From assembly GCA_963716525.1 (NCBI GenBank), contig OY970315.1, forward strand, positions 2,914,001 to 2,978,000: a stretch of DNA of 64,000 bases. The letters run 5' to 3'. Both the position numbers and the translations under genes were made by a program. The stretch is from JBBREP01 sp963716525 (GTDB lineage: Bacteria; Actinomycetota; Acidimicrobiia; IMCC26256; PALSA-610). Positions 25,772 to 34,799 of this stretch are shown here, in pieces. Under the pieces are notes generated by a model. It was not told the origin of the DNA. It did no database searches and saw nothing but the letters and a program-made list of their open reading frames with translations. The first letter of the stretch is position 1. Each line of letters opens with the position of its first letter.

Positions 25772-27506
25772 TCAGCTCTGGCAGCCGAGCGGCTTCAGCG
25801 CTGCTGGTACCGGCTTGGTGCCCTCGTACTTGCCGGAGCTGTCGTAATAGGTGACGGTGTTCGACGTATCGAACAGGCTCATTGGGGCGGTCGGCACGTC
25901 GCCGGGCAGGTACTGCTTGCCGTTGTCCATGTATCGGTACTCGCCGGTACCGACCGTGCCCGTCTCGTCTTGTCCGGGTGCCTTCGGGTCCCACCATACG
26001 AAGCCGGTGGTGTCGCCGCCGCCGTAGTCGGTGCCGTTGGGCCAGATGCCGTGGTCGCCGTAGCTCGTGACCCCGCGCAGGTGCTGCGGGTCACGTTCGA
26101 GCAGCGGGTAGTTCGTGATCCCCGCGTAAAAGTTCTGCGCGCTCGAGGTGTGGCCCGGCGAGCTCGAGCCCGTCGAAGAGGAGCAGTTCGTTCGCGTAGA
26201 CGATGCCCTGCGTGTTGTCCCCGGGAGCCGGTGAGCTCGTGCCGCAGTTCGTGTAGAGCGCGTAGTACTCCGCCTCGTTGCGCGGGATGCGGGGCGGGAT
26301 CAGCGACATGCCGAACGCGTGCGCCCACTGCTTCTGGTCGAACTGCCGCCCGAACACCGCGGTGTCGGCGAACACCGTGCCGGCCATCACCCATTCGGGG
26401 AAGTAGCCCTGCTTGGTGGCCTCCTTGGTGAAGTAGATCGGCGTGAACGGGTCGCCGGTGAACAGCACGGTCGTGGCATTGATCGCCTTGAGCTTCTGCA
26501 CGAGTGACTGCGCGTCGGACTGCACGGTGGGAATGTTCAGGAAGTAGTTGACCTGGCCCTTGAGCGGCACGCCCGCCGCCTCCAGCTCCTTCTTCCAGTT
26601 GTCCCACACCGGCTTGTAGCCGCCATCCTGGGTGTCGTAGCTGAGGATCGCGAACGTGCGCTTCTCGTGCTGGAACTTCGGGTCGCCGGCGTACTGCGCG
26701 TCCTTGCCGACGAGCTGCTTCTTCACGAACTCCGTGTTGAGCTGCGATGTCTGGTCGGGCTCGATACCGGGCCAGATGTAGGGCGAGTTCTGCTTGAAGA
26801 ACGACGCCGGGCGCGACACGACGCACGAGCCGACGCAGAGGATGCCCTCGTTCGCGAGCGTCTGCGCGAACGACTTCGTCTGGGTCGGCCCCCCGAGCAC
26901 CGCGAACACCTTCATGCTCTTCGCGGTGACCGCGTCGGCCTGCGCCGCCTGCTCGTTGCTGGAGTTCCCGGTTCCCTCCAGCTTCACGAGCTGCACGTGC
27001 CGCCCGTAGAGCTCCACCTTCTTGGAGAAGGCGTCGACGAAGCCCTGGTTGGTGGTGCCGATCTGGCCGGGTGAGTCGTACGCGCCCACGCTCTTCGTGA
27101 GCGCGTCGGCCTGCGGGTCGGGCGGCGCCGAGTAGTAGGCGACGCGGATCGTGTCCTTGGTGATGCCGTGCGCGGGATCGAGGTCGCCGCCATTGTTGCC
27201 GGTGAACGCGGCCATGCACGGTGGCGCGTCCCACAGCGGCAGCTTCACCAGGCCCGTCGCCGTGTCGCAGTTCGGACCCCACGTGTACTTGTCGAGCGTG
27301 CCCGCCGCTTTGGCCTCGCTATACGTCGGCCACGGTGCCTTCGTTGCGGCCGTCGCGCTGCTGTTGCTCGTGGTCGTCTTCTTGTTGCTGTCGCTCCCGC
27401 TCGTCGCGACGAGAATGCCCACGACGATCGCGATCACCGCGACGACTGCGATGAAGGGCGCGTACCGCTTGAAGGCGGTGTTGCTCGGTCCTGTCTGTGC
27501 TGCCAT
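25772..27506 (-). CDS. ABC transporter substrate-binding protein, Liv type (frameshifted near 26158)
   Basis: ATG 27506 follows a GGGGGG ribosome site. An N-terminal membrane anchor (KRYAPFIAVVAVIAIVVGILVA) is followed by a Thr/Ser linker and a type I periplasmic-binding fold: CMAAFTGNNGGDLDPAHGIT, KDTIRVAYYSAPPDPQADAL, VFAVLGGPTQTKSFAQTL. After DGLELAG the frame changes by one base in a GGG run; the continuation HTSSAQNFYAGITNYPLLE runs to LKPLGCQS and the stop at 25772, about 577 residues in all. It most likely feeds the fused Liv-type transporter encoded directly upstream, catching an amino acid, amide or other small hydrophobic ligand. Confidence 0.82.
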
Positions 27507-27590
27507 GTTGGACCCCCCGGTCGGCATGCTGGTGTCGGTGGACGATGACGCGATGGTGGCGGTGATCGTGATGGTGGCGGTGGTGCTGTT

Positions 27591-30500
27591 CTAGTGGCTG
27601 AACGCTGCTCCTGAGCGGGCAACCGCGGCGCCGGAGGTGCCGAGGTAGGACGCGACGACGCGCGGATCGTTGACCACTGCCGCTGGCTGGCCCTCGGCAA
27701 CGATCTCGCCGAGGTCCATGGCCACGAGCCGGTCGGCCACCGAGAGCAGCAACGGCACGTCGTGCTCGATCACGAGCAGGCTCGTGCCGGTCTCGGCCCG
27801 GATGCGCAGGAGCAGCGGCCCGAGCGCCTCGGCCTCGCGCTGCGCGATACCGCTCGAAGGCTCGTCGAGGAGCAGCACGGTCGGCTCGTGCGCGAGCACG
27901 CACGCCAGGTCGACGATGCGCCGGCTGCCGGTGGACAGCTCGCGCATGAGCTTGTCACGGAAGTCGCCGATAGCGGTGAGCTCGATGAGCTCGTCGACGC
28001 GCTGCTGGAGCCTGGCCTCCGATTGCTTCACCGCGGGCAGCCAGATCGCCGCCGCGAACGGGTCGCGCACCTCGACCTTGCGCTCGAGCGCGATCTTCAG
28101 GGTCTCGGCCACGCTCATGCTCGGGAACAGCCGGCCGTCCTGGAACGAGCGGCCGAGGCCGAGCCACGCGCGCTGGTGCGGCGCCAACCTCGTGACGTCG
28201 CGCCGGTCGGCGCCGCTGCCGAGCATCACCGTGCCCCCGTCGAGCGGGATGAAGCCGCCGATGGCGTCGAACAGCGTGGTCTTGCCCGCGCCGTTCGGGC
28301 CGATGAAGCCGATCACCTCACCGCCGCCGACCCGGAACGTCACGTCGTCGAGCGCCACCACCCCGCCGTAGCGCTTCGTCAACCCGTGCGCCTCGAGGCG
28401 GATCTCGGACGGCTCCTCGGCCTGTGCCGCGGTCACGTTGTCGTTCACCGCGACCCGGCGCGGGCTCGCGCCCGTGTCGGCGGCAGAGGCCGCACCGTTC
28501 GCGCCCGCCGCTGCCTCCACCTCTTCCGTCACCGCCTCGATCACCTGGTCGAGCGCCGCACCGGCCTTGCCGTCGCCCGCCGCGGCACCCTTGCTGACAC
28601 TCGCCGCCCCTTCGAGGAACACCGACCGCAGGATGTCGGGCCGCTCGAGCAGTTCCTTGGTGGGACCATGGAAGCGGATCTCACCCTTCTCCATGAAGTA
28701 CGCGGTCTCCGCGAGCTCGAGCGCGAGGTTCACGGACTGCTCGACGAGGATGATCGTGGTGCCGTTGGCGCGGATCTCGCCGATGATCCCGAGGAGCTGG
28801 TCGACGACAGCCGGCGCGAGCCCGAGCGACAGCTCGTCGATCATCAACAGGCGCGGCGTCATGATGAACGACATGCCGAGCGAGAGCATCTGCTGCTGGC
28901 CGCCGGACAGGTTGCCGGCCGGCTCGTCGAGCCGGTCGCGCAGCACCGGGAACAGCTCGAACACGCGCTCGGTGGCGGCCTGGACGCCGGCCTTGTCGCG
29001 GCGGCGGGTCCAGCCCGCGAGTTGCAGGTTGTCGGCGACGCTCAAGCCCGGGAACGTGCCCTGCCCGCCCGGCATCAGCACCACACCGCGCGCCGCCACC
29101 TCGTCGGGCGGCGCATACGTCGCGTCGCGGCCGTCGAACACCACGGCTCCGTTCGTGGCCCTGACGAGCCCGCAGATCGTCTTGAGCAGCGTCGATTTCC
29201 CGGCGCCGTTCGTGCCCAGCAGGGCGACGATCTCGCCCTCGTCCACCTCGAAGTTCACCCCGAACAACACCTGCACGCTGCCGTAGTGCACGTCGAGGCC
29301 GCGCACGAGCAGCAGCTTGGCCAGTCCGGCCTGCCGCTGGAACATCACCTCGGCCTGCGCCGCCGTCGACGTCCACACCCGGTTGATGTCGGACTTCACG
29401 TAGAACGACGCGCTGGCGATGATCCACGAGCCGATGAGGAAGATCGGCGCCATGATCAGCAGGCCGGTGCGGATGTTCCAGGTGTCGGCGATCCAGGTGA
29501 CGATGTAGATGCCGGCGAAGCCGGGCACGATGAACAGCGAGGCCATCGCGTAGCCCATCGATCGCACCTTCGGCGGGATCGCGAGCGACAAGGCGGCGAA
29601 GATGCCCGGCGTCAGCAGCGAGATGATCGCGACGACGAAGATGTTCATCATCACGGCCAGCCACAGGTAGGGCGTGAGCGCGTAGAGCGTGAACGCGCCC
29701 GCGACGAACACGCCCACGACCGCGAGCAGGCGCAACCCGATTCCCGGGTCCGAGATCATCATGCGCGACGCGAGTGGCACGCCGACGAGGATCCCGATTA
29801 CAGCGCCCGGCTGGGTCGCGGCGTTGATGAGGCCGCGCTCGGCGACGTTGAGGTGGAACACCTTGTCGTAGAAGAGGCTCGTCAGCACCGTGATGCCGAT
29901 GAACGCGGTCGCGAGGAACGGCAGCGAGTACCAGATCCGCCGCAGCGTGCCGATGGCCCACAGGATCCGCACCGACTCCGCGAAGCTCGGCGGCACCTCG
30001 TCGGTGGCGACGGTGTCGTCCGACGCGCCCATGGCGATGCGTTCCCAACGTCCCCGCTGAGGTTCGCGCATCCGCATGCCGAGCACCACGAACACGATGG
30101 TGGGGATGACGAAGATGAGGAACGGGGCCTTCCAGCCCCACCAGTAGGCGAAGAGGCCGCCCAGCGCGGCGCCGACGAACGCGCCCACCGGCACGGCCAG
30201 CGCGTGGAAGCCGTACGTGTCGGTACGCGCCCTCCACCGGGTAGTAGTCGGCGATGAGGGAGTTGTGTGTGGGCGTCACGACCGCGCGGCCCATGTTGGC
30301 ACCGCTACGGGCCACGACGAGCAACCACAGCAGCGACGCGAGGCCGGTCATGAACCCGAACAGCGCCCACACTGCCGCGCCCACCACCGCGAGGCTCACG
30401 CGGCGCAGCCGGTCGGAGTAGAACGCGAGCGGTACCTCGAGGAGCAGCGACCCGAGCGCGGTGATGGCCACGATGGCGCCGATGCCCTTCGTCGACAGGT

Positions 30501-30690
30501 GGAACGCGCGCTGGATGTCGGGCGCGAGCACACCGAACGCGTTCTGGTCGAGCTGTTCCACGGCGCGCAACCCGAACAGCACGACCAACGGGTACAGCGC
30601 CTCACCCCGGGTGAGGTCGGCGAAGTATCGCCGGGGGCTGCGCGGGCGTCGGGGCCGCATCGGTCCGAGATCGACCCCGAAGATCTTCAC
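27591..30690 (-). CDS. MFS permease fused to two Liv-type ABC ATPases (MFS-LivF-LivG), frameshifted near 30228
   Basis: About 1033 residues in three parts. Residues 1-460 form a 12-segment MFS permease (NAFGVLAPDIQRAFHLSTKG at the N-terminus). Residues about 460-695 are a LivF-like ATPase: Walker A LLGTNGAGKSTLLK, signature NLSGGQQQMLSLG, Walker B LLMIDELSLGLAP. After an Ala/Glu-rich linker, residues about 762-1033 are a LivG-like ATPase: Walker A FIGPNGAGKTTLFD, degenerate signature LSTGSRRIVD, Walker B VLLLDEPSSGIAQ. The MFS C-half, both ATPases and linker are one uninterrupted frame (27591-30194), so the fusion is real; only the first roughly 155 residues need a one-base correction near 30228. 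GTG 30690 overlaps the stop of the LivH-LivM gene. An MFS porter joined to ABC ATPases is unusual. Confidence 0.88.
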
Positions 30691-32852
30691 GGCTGCACCC
30701 CCACCGCTTCGGCCTGGGCGACCGTGGCCGGCGTGTGCGCGTCGATCACCGTCTCCTCCACCACGAGCGTGTCGGCGAGGAGCGACGGCACGCGGATCCC
30801 GCGCCGGCGAGCCACCCAGCGCAGCCCCCCGTCGCGCAGATCGCCGAAGGCGGCGCCCACACCCCCCGGGAGGAGCATCAGCACGAGGAGCTCACCGATG
30901 CCGCTCGCGAGGTACTTCGCCCATTGCGCCGACTGCGGCACGAAGTAGTCGATGCCGAAGATGTACACCGAGCCTGCGATCGCCCCTCCGATGGAGCCGA
31001 GACCACCGAGCACGACGATGGTGAACACGGCCAGCCCGCGGAAGAAGTTGAACTCGTTCAGGATGAAGAAGTTGCGCGACTGAATGACGGTGAGGCCGCC
31101 GGCGACACCGGCGAGGATGCCCGATGCGACGAGCGCCATCACATACGACGACCAGGTGGAGATGCCGAACGCCTGCGCGTTGCGCTGGTTCTCGCGCAGC
31201 CCGATGAGGGCCCGTCCGGGCCGGGCGCGGCGCAGCCCCTTCGCGACGCCGATCGCGCCCGCGAGCATGACGAGGACGAAGAAGTAGTAGCGGATGTCGC
31301 TGTCGAGCGTGATCCGCCCGAACAGGTGCGGCCGGAAGCGCGTCGCGTCACCTTCGAACTTCGGCAGCTTGTCCTTGAGGAACCAGGGTGCGAGGTTGTC
31401 GGTGAGCAGGTAGGGGATCGCGAGCATCAGTGCGAGTGTGGTGATGCCGAGCGCGAGCCCGCCGGCACGGATCGCGGGCAGCCCCACCAGCAGCAGTGCG
31501 ACGGTGGCGACGAGCGCGGCCATCAGCAGCGCGAGCGACAGGTCCCAGTGGTAACGGGTCGTCACCGTCCCCGCCGCCGCGCCGCCCAGCGCGACGAGGC
31601 CGAGATGGCCCAAGCTCACCTGGCCGGCCCAACCGGTGAGGATCACGAGTGAGATCGCGACGATCGAATAGATCGCGATCGTCGTCGAGAGGATGAGCTT
31701 CGACTGTGAGAACCAGAACGGCAGCACCACGAGGAACACTGCGACCGCGGCCGCGAGGCCGGCGCGGGTCCAACGGACCTCCGGGAGGCCGCGCAGCTCG
31801 CTCGGCACGGGCCGGACCTCGCGGCTGTCCTGCCAGGTGCTCACCTTCCCGGCGCGGGTGCCGCGGTGCTGGCGCACGACCAGCACGGCCACGATCGCGA
31901 TCACGGCGATGCCGAAGTCGCGCTGGGCCGGGTCGGGCCACTCGTAACGGATCGCCGCGTTCACCATGCCGAGCCCGATCGACGTGAGCACCACGGTGGG
32001 GATGTGGTCGAAGCGGCCGATCACCGAGGCCGCGAGCGTCATCAGCAGGATTTCCGCACCGAGCGGGTAGCCGCGGGGCAGGCCGGCGTTGCCGATGTAC
32101 AGCATCATCGCGATGAACGACATGAGCGAGGCGACGATCCACACGATGCTCTGGAGCCGCCGGACGGGGATGCCGAGCAGCGAGGCCCGGTCGGCGCGCT
32201 CGGCCGCGGCGCGGATGCCCTTGCCGAACGATCCGAAGCGCAGGAACGCACCGAGCGCGAGGAGCACGAGCGGGGCGACGATCAGGATGAGGACGTCGTC
32301 GCCCTGGAAGTTCGTGTTCCCCACCGCGAACGACACCGAGATCGGCGGCTTGAAGAAGGTCGACCCGGCGATGCCGCCGGCGAACGCGACGTCGAGGCCG
32401 AGCGCGCCCGCGACGAGGAGCTGCTGGATCCCGGTGGTCGCCACCGTCGCGATCAGGCGCGGCGCCTCGGTGAAGCGGCGGATGAACACGAACTCGACCA
32501 CGAGGCCCACCACGATCGCGGCGAGCAGGCCGATGAGCACCGCGAGGTAGTAGTTCCAGCCCGACTCGAGGATGAGCAGGCTCGCGAGCGTGGCCGCGAC
32601 GAAGCCCATCTCGCTCTGCGCGAAGTTGATGATGTTGTTCGTGCGGTAGATCAGCGTCATGCCCACCGCGAGGAGGGCGATGATCAACCCGCGGTTCGCG
32701 CCCTGCAGCAACACGCCCGGTGACGTGATCCAGCCCGTGTACCCGGGCTTGCCGTGCTGCGGGCCGGCGAGGTGCTGCAGCACGACGACGCCGAGCAGCA
32801 GCAGGAGCGGGACGGCGGGCGCGATCACTCGGCGCGCGGTGGTCGTATGCAT
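30687..32852 (-). CDS. Branched-chain amino acid-type ABC permease, LivH-LivM fusion
   Basis: A 721-residue polytopic protein in which the two Liv permeases are joined. Residues about 1-310 are LivH-like (GANRGLIIALLAVGMTLIYRTNNIINFAQSEMG; GKGIRAAAERADRASLLGIPV is the coupling loop facing LivF). After a soluble linker (DSREVRPVPSELRGLPEVRW) residues about 345-680 are LivM-like (LVILTGWAGQVSLGHLGLVALGGAA, RALIGLRENQRNAQAFGIS, VLGGLGSIGGAIAGSVYIFGI). It starts at ATG 32852, overlapping the tetR stop, and its stop overlaps the start of the MFS-LivF-LivG gene, so the genes are translationally coupled. Confidence 0.93.
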   Translation of the reverse strand: MHTTTARRVIAPAVPLLLLLGVVVLQHLAGPQHGKPGYTGWITSPGVLLQGANRGLIIALLAVGMTLIYRTNNIINFAQSEMGFVAATLASLLILESGWNYYLAVLIGLLAAIVVGLVVEFVFIRRFTEAPRLIATVATTGIQQLLVAGALGLDVAFAGGIAGSTFFKPPISVSFAVGNTNFQGDDVLILIVAPLVLLALGAFLRFGSFGKGIRAAAERADRASLLGIPVRRLQSIVWIVASLMSFIAMMLYIGNAGLPRGYPLGAEILLMTLAASVIGRFDHIPTVVLTSIGLGMVNAAIRYEWPDPAQRDFGIAVIAIVAVLVVRQHRGTRAGKVSTWQDSREVRPVPSELRGLPEVRWTRAGLAAAVAVFLVVLPFWFSQSKLILSTTIAIYSIVAISLVILTGWAGQVSLGHLGLVALGGAAAGTVTTRYHWDLSLALLMAALVATVALLLVGLPAIRAGGLALGITTLALMLAIPYLLTDNLAPWFLKDKLPKFEGDATRFRPHLFGRITLDSDIRYYFFVLVMLAGAIGVAKGLRRARPGRALIGLRENQRNAQAFGISTWSSYVMALVASGILAGVAGGLTVIQSRNFFILNEFNFFRGLAVFTIVVLGGLGSIGGAIAGSVYIFGIDYFVPQSAQWAKYLASGIGELLVLMLLPGGVGAAFGDLRDGGLRWVARRRGIRVPSLLADTLVVEETVIDAHTPATVAQAEAVGVQP

Positions 32853-33469
32853 CAGGCCGCGAGGATCCGCTCGAGCCCCAGCCGCAGCGCGGCGCAGGCC
32901 GTCGCCACGTCGTATCCCTGCTGGTGGCGCCAGTGGTCCCACGTGGCGGCCGAGGCAAGCGCGTCGCACGCCGCGGTGCCGGCGGCACGCTCGGCGCCGA
33001 GTGCCACGAGCTCGGACTCGAACACGCACTCGACCTCGTGGCGGGCCCGGCGCCGGCCCTGCGCGAGCAACGCCGCGAGCCCGGGCGAGAACGGTTCCTG
33101 GAGGGCGGCGGCGTGGCGCACCTTGCCCAGGCCCTCATAGACGCGGGCCCGCTGGGCGACGAAGGCGTCGAGGCGCTCCGGGAGCGGACCGGCCGACGGG
33201 ATCGGCTCCACGAGCTTGCCGATGCGGTGGATCGCCCGGCCCGCGGCCGCGGTGAACAGGTCTTCGAGGTCGTCGAAGTGCACATACACCGAGCGCAACG
33301 ACGTGCCGGCCCGCTCGGCGATCTCCTTGGCGGTCGGGCGCAGGTTGCCCTCGTGCAGCAGGTCGAGCAGGGCGTCGACCACCGATGCCCGGGTGCGGTC
33401 GGACCGGGCGCTGCGGCCGCGACCGGGTCGAGCGCTGGGTTCCATCGTGGGGGTCGTCGGCGGCACCAT
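32852..33469 (-). CDS. TetR-family transcriptional regulator
   Basis: A 205-residue repressor-type protein. The N-terminal helix-turn-helix reads VVDALLDLLHEGNLRPTAKEIAERAGTSLRSVYVHFDDLEDLF (about residues 30-73), a classic TetR DNA-binding domain; the C-terminal helical ligand domain is rich in Ala and Arg. It is the first gene of the Liv-type transport operon (TGATG overlap with the permease). A 15-bp palindrome 45 bp upstream (33514-33528) is the likely autoregulatory operator. Ligand unknown, presumably the transported compound or a CoA derivative of it. Confidence 0.9.
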   Translation of the reverse strand: MVPPTTPTMEPSARPGRGRSARSDRTRASVVDALLDLLHEGNLRPTAKEIAERAGTSLRSVYVHFDDLEDLFTAAAGRAIHRIGKLVEPIPSAGPLPERLDAFVAQRARVYEGLGKVRHAAALQEPFSPGLAALLAQGRRRARHEVECVFESELVALGAERAAGTAACDALASAATWDHWRHQQGYDVATACAALRLGLERILAA

Positions 33470-33513
33470 GTCGGGAACGTGTCGACTCGTGATGCGCGGA
33501 CCCTACGAGTACC

Positions 33514-33528
33514 TGCACACCCTGTGCA
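33514..33528. promoter_or_regulatory. Palindromic operator candidate upstream of tetR
   Basis: TGCACA-CCC-TGTGCA is a perfect 6-bp inverted repeat with a 3-bp spacer in the 107-bp gap between the divergent tetR and DUF4097 genes. Size and position suit a TetR dimer site controlling its own operon and perhaps the divergent gene. Confidence 0.5.
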
Positions 33529-33576
33529 AGCATGCGGGCGGGGAACATCCCGGCCCGGTCGCCGTAGATTGCCGCC

Positions 33577-34239
33577 GTGCCCGAGCGCGTGACGGTGGTG
33601 GCCCGCAGCGCCAAGGTGTCGGTGCGGGCGGCCGCGGTGCACGAGGTGTCGGCGCAGGGCGCGTCGGTCGAGCGCGGGCCGAGCGGCCTGGTGGTGGGCG
33701 GTGGCGCCGGGGCCGTGTCGGTCGTCGTTCCCGAGGGCACCGACATCGTGGTCGGCACCGCGTCGGGCAAGGTCGTGTGCGAGGGGCGCCTCGGCGCGGT
33801 CACGATCACCGCGCGATCGGGCCACGTGGTCGTCGAGCACGCCGCGAGCGTGGACGCTCGCACGGCGTCGGCGCGCATCGACATCACGCGCTGCGACGGC
33901 GACTGCAACGCGCTGACGAAGAGCGGCGTCATCAAGATCGGCCATGCGGGCGCGGCCGAGGTCTCGGCGATCTCGGGCCGGGTGACCATCGGTGAGGCAA
34001 GCCATGCCCGGGTGCGATGTGTCGCCGGCACGGTGAAGCTCGCCACCGCGACAAATCCCGACGTGAAGGTGCGCACGATCTCCGGCTCGGTCGAGATCAC
34101 GGTGCCGCGCGGTGCCACGCCGCAGACCAACCTGCGGGCCAAGCTCGGGCGTATCCGCTGCGACTGCGAGGTCGGCGACGACGGCCTCGTCGACGTGGAG
34201 ACGGTGTCGGGCCGCATCAGCGTCGTCTGCGCGAAGTGA
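33577..34239 (+). CDS. DUF4097-type beta-helical adhesin-like protein
   Basis: A 220-residue protein made of short beta-strands in a repeating pattern (GTASGKVVCEGRLGAVTITARSG, SAISGRVTIGEA, TISGSVEITVPRG, TVSGRISVV), matching the DUF4097 putative-adhesin fold. There is no signal peptide or membrane segment. Function unknown; in other bacteria such domains are linked to membrane-stress modules. GTG 33577 starts the protein. Its stop overlaps the region of the cyclase start (34242), so the two are likely cotranscribed. Confidence 0.75.
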   Translation: MPERVTVVARSAKVSVRAAAVHEVSAQGASVERGPSGLVVGGGAGAVSVVVPEGTDIVVGTASGKVVCEGRLGAVTITARSGHVVVEHAASVDARTASARIDITRCDGDCNALTKSGVIKIGHAGAAEVSAISGRVTIGEASHARVRCVAGTVKLATATNPDVKVRTISGSVEITVPRGATPQTNLRAKLGRIRCDCEVGDDGLVDVETVSGRISVVCAK

Positions 34240-34241
34240 CG

Positions 34242-34769
34242 ATGACCGCGACCACGCTGAGCGGCGCGATCGCGTTCTGCGACATCGTCGGCTTCACCGA
34301 GCTCACGGCCGACCACGGCGACGAGCTCGCGCTCGCGCTCGTGGAGCAGCACGAGGCTCTCACCCGCGCGCTGCTGCCCGACGGCGCGCGCATCGTCAAG
34401 CAGCTCGGCGACGGGCTGCTCCTCTTCTTCGGTGACGCGCCGGGCGCGGTCGACGCGCTGGTACGCCTGCACGCCGACGCGCGCAGCGCCGCAGTGGGCG
34501 ACGTGCCGCTCTGGATCCGCACCGGGTTGCACTGGGGCGCACCCCGCGTGCGTGGCGACGACCTCATCGGTCACGACGTCAACCTCGCCAGCCGGGTCGT
34601 CGCGCTCGCCGCGCCCGGTGAGCTGCTCGTGACCGACGCCTACGTGAACGCCTGCCCCGCCGCGCGCGGCCGGCTCGTGGAGCTGGGGCCCGTGTTCGTG
34701 AAAGGGGTCAGCGAGCCGATCGGCGTCTGGCGCCTGCGCGACGAGCCGCAGTCCCTCGCCACCGTCTGA
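34242..34769 (+). CDS. Class III adenylate/guanylate cyclase domain protein
   Basis: A 175-residue stand-alone class III nucleotide cyclase domain. Visible are the first metal Asp in IAFCDIVGFTEL, the IVKQLGDGLLLFF hairpin carrying the second metal Asp, and the transition-state pair in HDVNLASRVVALA (Asn and Arg). It may make cAMP, though isolated domains of this type sometimes only bind nucleotide. There is no sensor or membrane domain, so regulation would come from partners. It is 2 nt downstream of the DUF4097 gene. Confidence 0.88.
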   Translation: MTATTLSGAIAFCDIVGFTELTADHGDELALALVEQHEALTRALLPDGARIVKQLGDGLLLFFGDAPGAVDALVRLHADARSAAVGDVPLWIRTGLHWGAPRVRGDDLIGHDVNLASRVVALAAPGELLVTDAYVNACPAARGRLVELGPVFVKGVSEPIGVWRLRDEPQSLATV

Positions 34770-34799
34770 CGCGGGTTTGCTCGCCACGGTCGCGAAGCG

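Noticed and set aside
27762..30257. An 831-codon open frame opposite the MFS-LivF-LivG gene
   Set aside because: Antisense shadow rich in Arg, His and Glu; the minus strand has perfect Walker motifs.
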